A stretch of DNA of 64,000 nucleotides. Origin: CAVQRB01 sp963715055. Lineage in GTDB: Bacteria > Pseudomonadota > Alphaproteobacteria > Rhodobacterales > Rhodobacteraceae. The notes under the pieces were generated by a model. That model was given only the letters and a program-made list of their open reading frames with translations. It had not been told where the DNA came from and did no database searches. The position numbers and the translations under genes are program-made. The stretch is taken from NCBI GenBank assembly GCA_963715055.1, contig CAVQRB010000014.1, positions 1-64,000 of the forward strand. Reading direction: 5' to 3'. Below, piece by piece: positions 61,456 to 64,000 of the stretch (positions within the stretch are counted from its first letter, which is position 1; each line of letters starts with the position of its first letter).

Positions 61456-61675
61456 CGTTTTCGGCGAATGTGACCTTGCGGAAAGCATTTCAGAAACAAA
61501 TCCCACTGCCTTTGTCGATTACCGCGTCACGGCAAACAATGGTCTGAAAACTTTGACAAATCTCGCAGAATCCCTTCTTCTGTCACTGTCCTAGACACGA
61601 AAGAACGCAATCGTCCTTTCCGTGATCGTCGGTGGGGGCCGGTTCGGGATGCGACAAACCTCAAAGGCTTAAACC
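61456..61675. other. leader region of the second Hint gene
   Basis: AT-rich sequence with no gene. It contains the promoter of the Hint-domain gene that starts with GTG at 61676. No repeat or operator stands out. Confidence 0.4.
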
Positions 61676-62467
61676 GTGACCTCTACCCCCTATGTTCGTA
61701 CCAGTCAGCCTGTTTCCGCGCGCGCTGCTCAAAGCCAACCCAACATCCTGAGACCTGTCGATCAGCCAAAACGCCCCGCCTTCACCGTGCGCCTCGCGGA
61801 TATTACTGCCTTGCGCCCGGACGGAAGCTTGCTTGTCGAACAGATCAAAGTGCCGGCGATGCCGGTCTTTGACGCGGCCCTATCCGCCTTCGGACGCGGC
61901 ACGCTGCTGCAAGGGCCTGACGGTTCGGTCGCGATCGAAGACATTCAACCGGGCGACAGGCTGGTCACGGCGCAGGGAGATGTATCGACGGTGAACTGGA
62001 TCGGTTCCGCGACCTTCTCGCCTGCCGATCTCGGCAGCACGATGCCGCTCACGCGGGTGATGGCCGACAGCTTCGGCGTCGGTCGACCGGATTCTTTCCT
62101 CACTCTCGGCTCCGCGGCGCGCATCCTGAAGACACCTGCGCATCTGCGGGCGGGTATTTCCAAGACACCCCTGATGACCCAGGCCCGCGATTTCATCGAC
62201 GGAACCAATGTGATCGAAGTCACACCGCCAACGCCGTTGCGGCTCTTTCATCTGGGGTTGGAGCGCCATGGCGCGGTCATTGCGAGCGGCCTGGAGGTCG
62301 AAGCCTTCCATCCGGGCCTGCACCCGACACGAAATCTGTCGCATACCCTGCGGATCGTCTACATGGCGATGTTCCCGCACATCCACCATCTCTCGGATTT
62401 TGGCCCGATGGCCTATCTGCGCACGTCGGAGGGGGGCGAAGACCTGCCTGTGCAACGCTCAGGCTGA
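61676..62467 (+). CDS. Hint-domain protein 2 (nucleophile cysteine absent)
   Basis: A 263-residue protein from a GTG start (no closer ATG). About 60 N-terminal residues are unassigned; the Hint fold starts around FGRGTLLQGPDGSVAIEDIQPGDRLVTAQGD, continues through LGSAARILKTPAHLRAG and ends with EAFHPGLHPTRNL. At the place where Hint proteins have the nucleophile cysteine the sequence reads SAFGRGTLL, with no Cys. Self-splicing or cholesterol-type cleavage is therefore unlikely, as in many stand-alone Rhodobacterales Hint proteins. It overlaps the convergent lrp gene by 9 bp. Confidence 0.85.
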   Translation: MTSTPYVRTSQPVSARAAQSQPNILRPVDQPKRPAFTVRLADITALRPDGSLLVEQIKVPAMPVFDAALSAFGRGTLLQGPDGSVAIEDIQPGDRLVTAQGDVSTVNWIGSATFSPADLGSTMPLTRVMADSFGVGRPDSFLTLGSAARILKTPAHLRAGISKTPLMTQARDFIDGTNVIEVTPPTPLRLFHLGLERHGAVIASGLEVEAFHPGLHPTRNLSHTLRIVYMAMFPHIHHLSDFGPMAYLRTSEGGEDLPVQRSG

Positions 62468-62959
62468 GGCGCGCAGACGCTCCTCGAGCACCTCGAAGGG
62501 GACGCCAGGCTCGTCCTTCGCACCGCGGATCACCAGCGAGGTCTTGACGCTCGCCACATTCGGCGTGGTCAGCAGCGCTCCGGTCAGAAACCGCTGGAAA
62601 CTCGACAGGTCCGGCGCCACGCACTTGAGGATGAAATCCACTTCGCCGTTCAGCATGTGACACTCGCGCACGAGGGGCCAGGCCCGGCAGCGATTCTCGA
62701 AGGCCGTCAGATCTGTCTCCGCCTGGCTGGCCAGACCGACCATGGCGAAAACCTGGACCTCGAACCCCAACTCACGCGGATCGACGTCGGCGTGGTAGCC
62801 CTTGATGTAGCCGGCCTCTTCCAGCGTCCGGACCCGGCGCAGACAGGGCGGTGCCGAGATCCCGACTCGCTTTGCCAGTTCTACATTGGTCATGCGACCA
62901 TCGGCCTGCAACTCCGCGAGAATCTTCCGATCGATCGGATCAAGTCGTGTTCCCGGCAT
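62459..62959 (-). CDS. Lrp/AsnC family transcriptional regulator
   Basis: A 166-residue regulator. The N-terminal helix-turn-helix is LDPIDRKILAELQADGRMTNVELAKRVGISAPPCLRRVRTLEEAGYI; the C-terminal RAM domain (EVQVFAMVGLASQ, VRECHMLNGEVDFILKCVAPDL) senses an amino acid. It is divergent from trxB across a 197-bp gap that must contain both promoters. Regulation of trxB or of itself by this protein is likely but not proven. Confidence 0.92.
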   Translation of the reverse strand: MPGTRLDPIDRKILAELQADGRMTNVELAKRVGISAPPCLRRVRTLEEAGYIKGYHADVDPRELGFEVQVFAMVGLASQAETDLTAFENRCRAWPLVRECHMLNGEVDFILKCVAPDLSSFQRFLTGALLTTPNVASVKTSLVIRGAKDEPGVPFEVLEERLRASA

Positions 62960-63156
62960 AGCTCCCCCACTTTTTCCAGTTGTTATAACACCGCCCCATG
63001 CGTGCGCAATATTATTTCGTAGCAGCGCAAGATTCTTTCCATAGGGCGTGTGTTTCTCGGGCGTCGAAGCGCGCCTCCTCGTACGACAGGGGTTTAAGCC
63101 ACCCGCCGGCGGCTTTATATGTTGCGGTGCTGCAAAGATTACGGATCGGGGGTCTC

Positions 63157-64000
63157 ATGGGCGATACACGTCACACGCGCGTTCTTATCATCGGTTCAGG
63201 ACCGGCAGGCTACACCGCCGGTGTCTACGCCTCGCGGGCGATGCTGGAGCCGATACTGGTCCAGGGGATCGAACCCGGCGGACAATTGACCACCACGACC
63301 GAGGTGGAAAACTGGCCTGGCGACACCGAAGTTCAGGGGCCCGACCTGATGATCCGCATGCAGGATCACGCAAAGGCCATGGGCACAGAGATCATCGGCG
63401 ACATAATCACCGACCTGAACCTCGAAAAGCGGCCCTTCGTCGCAAAGGGGGACAGCGGCACGACCTATATCGCCGATGCCGTCATCCTTGCGACCGGCGC
63501 GCGGGCCAAGTGGCTCGGCTTGCCCTCGGAGGAAAAGTTCAAGGGTTTCGGCGTCTCGGCCTGTGCGACTTGCGACGGTTTCTTTTACCGCGGGCAGGAG
63601 ATCGTCGTGATCGGCGGCGGCAATACCGCGGTGGAGGAGGCACTGTTTCTGACGAATTTCGCCTCCAAGGTGACGCTGATCCACCGGCGCGATGAACTCA
63701 GGGCCGAGAAGATCCTGATCGACCGGCTGATGAAAAACCCCAAGATCGTGCCGATGTGGTTTCACGAGCTTGACGAGGTTGTGGGCACCGACAACCCGCT
63801 CGGCGTCGAAGCCGTGCGCGTCCGACACACGAAAACCGGCGAGATCACCGAAGTCCCCGCCAAGGGTGTCTTTGTCGCCATCGGTCATGCGCCGGCCAAC
63901 GAATTGGTCAAGGACGTGCTCGAAACCCATATGGGTGGCTATGTGGTGACCAAACCCGACAGTACCGAAACTTCGATTCCCGGGGTTTTCGCCGCCGGCG
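63157..64000 (+). CDS. trxB: thioredoxin reductase (3' end outside the window)
   Basis: Flavoprotein that reduces thioredoxin with NADPH; 281 of about 320-340 residues are present, open at the window edge. GSGPAGYTAGVYASRA at 13-28 binds FAD, the redox-active cysteines are C136 and C139 in SACATCDGFFYRG, and GGGNTAVEEA is the NADPH-binding loop. ATG 63157 (MGDTRHTRVLIIGSG) matches family starts. Divergent from the Lrp-family regulator. Confidence 0.95.
   Translation, partial: MGDTRHTRVLIIGSGPAGYTAGVYASRAMLEPILVQGIEPGGQLTTTTEVENWPGDTEVQGPDLMIRMQDHAKAMGTEIIGDIITDLNLEKRPFVAKGDSGTTYIADAVILATGARAKWLGLPSEEKFKGFGVSACATCDGFFYRGQEIVVIGGGNTAVEEALFLTNFASKVTLIHRRDELRAEKILIDRLMKNPKIVPMWFHELDEVVGTDNPLGVEAVRVRHTKTGEITEVPAKGVFVAIGHAPANELVKDVLETHMGGYVVTKPDSTETSIPGVFAAG

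Overview
The window is a chromosomal segment of a high-GC alphaproteobacterium, almost certainly a Rhodobacterales/Rhodobacteraceae (Roseobacter-type) member. The case rests on combinations of genes: sdhCDAB next to mesaconyl-CoA hydratase and a malyl-CoA thioesterase homologue (ethylmalonyl-CoA pathway), a sucCDAB-lpd block, TIGR02302/DUF4175, DUF1194 and NnrU proteins, Hint-domain proteins, and C-terminal tails of the VPLPA-CTERM type. It is an ordinary core-genome region with several decayed genes, not an island.

Layout. 1-8.1 kb, mostly minus strand: sdhC-sdhD-sdhA-(two small secreted proteins)-sdhB and the start of a ZIP-like transporter; upstream of it a separate cluster of mcl2-like thioesterase, NnrU, DUF1737, mesaconyl-CoA hydratase and DUF1194. 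8.4-23.5 kb, mostly plus strand: mdh, then sucC-(two paralogous secreted proteins)-sucD-(two DUF805 proteins)-sucA-sucB-(two MAPEG proteins)-lpd. 23.5-36.7 kb: sterol-desaturase-like protein, PPOX flavoprotein, plsC-ftsX-ftsE (ftsX frameshifted), a zinc-ribbon membrane protein, TIGR02302, lysA, argH and small lipoproteins, a TlpA-like thioredoxin. 36.7-41.2 kb: a Hint protein and a zinc-uptake locus (znuB-znuC-zur divergent from znuA). 41.5-42.5 kb: a decayed integrase, an intact tRNA-Thr(CGT) and half of another tRNA gene. 42.8-64 kb: Orn/Lys/Arg decarboxylase, RidA, carB, fasciclin protein, a KAS III-like enzyme, thymidine kinase, a D-hydroxyacid dehydrogenase-CsaA-proC group, lgt-midA-pgeF, a second Hint protein, an Lrp regulator and the 5' part of trxB.

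How the genes work together. The window encodes succinate dehydrogenase, succinyl-CoA synthetase, the 2-oxoglutarate dehydrogenase complex, E3 and malate dehydrogenase, together with two ethylmalonyl-CoA pathway enzymes whose products (succinyl-CoA via mesaconyl/methylmalyl-CoA, and malate) feed the same cycle. The sdh and suc operons carry the same regulatory signature: two perfect GTGATCAC palindromes exactly 21 bp apart, which points to one shared regulator. A further pattern is that each of four junctions in the TCA gene blocks carries a pair of small envelope or membrane genes of unknown role.

Decay. Broken genes include ftsX (one-base frameshift), two VPLPA-CTERM-type genes (multiple frameshifts; in-frame TAG plus frameshift), an integrase (several frameshifts) and a tRNA cut in its anticodon loop. 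No CRISPR array, intact insertion sequence, rRNA or clear defence system was seen.
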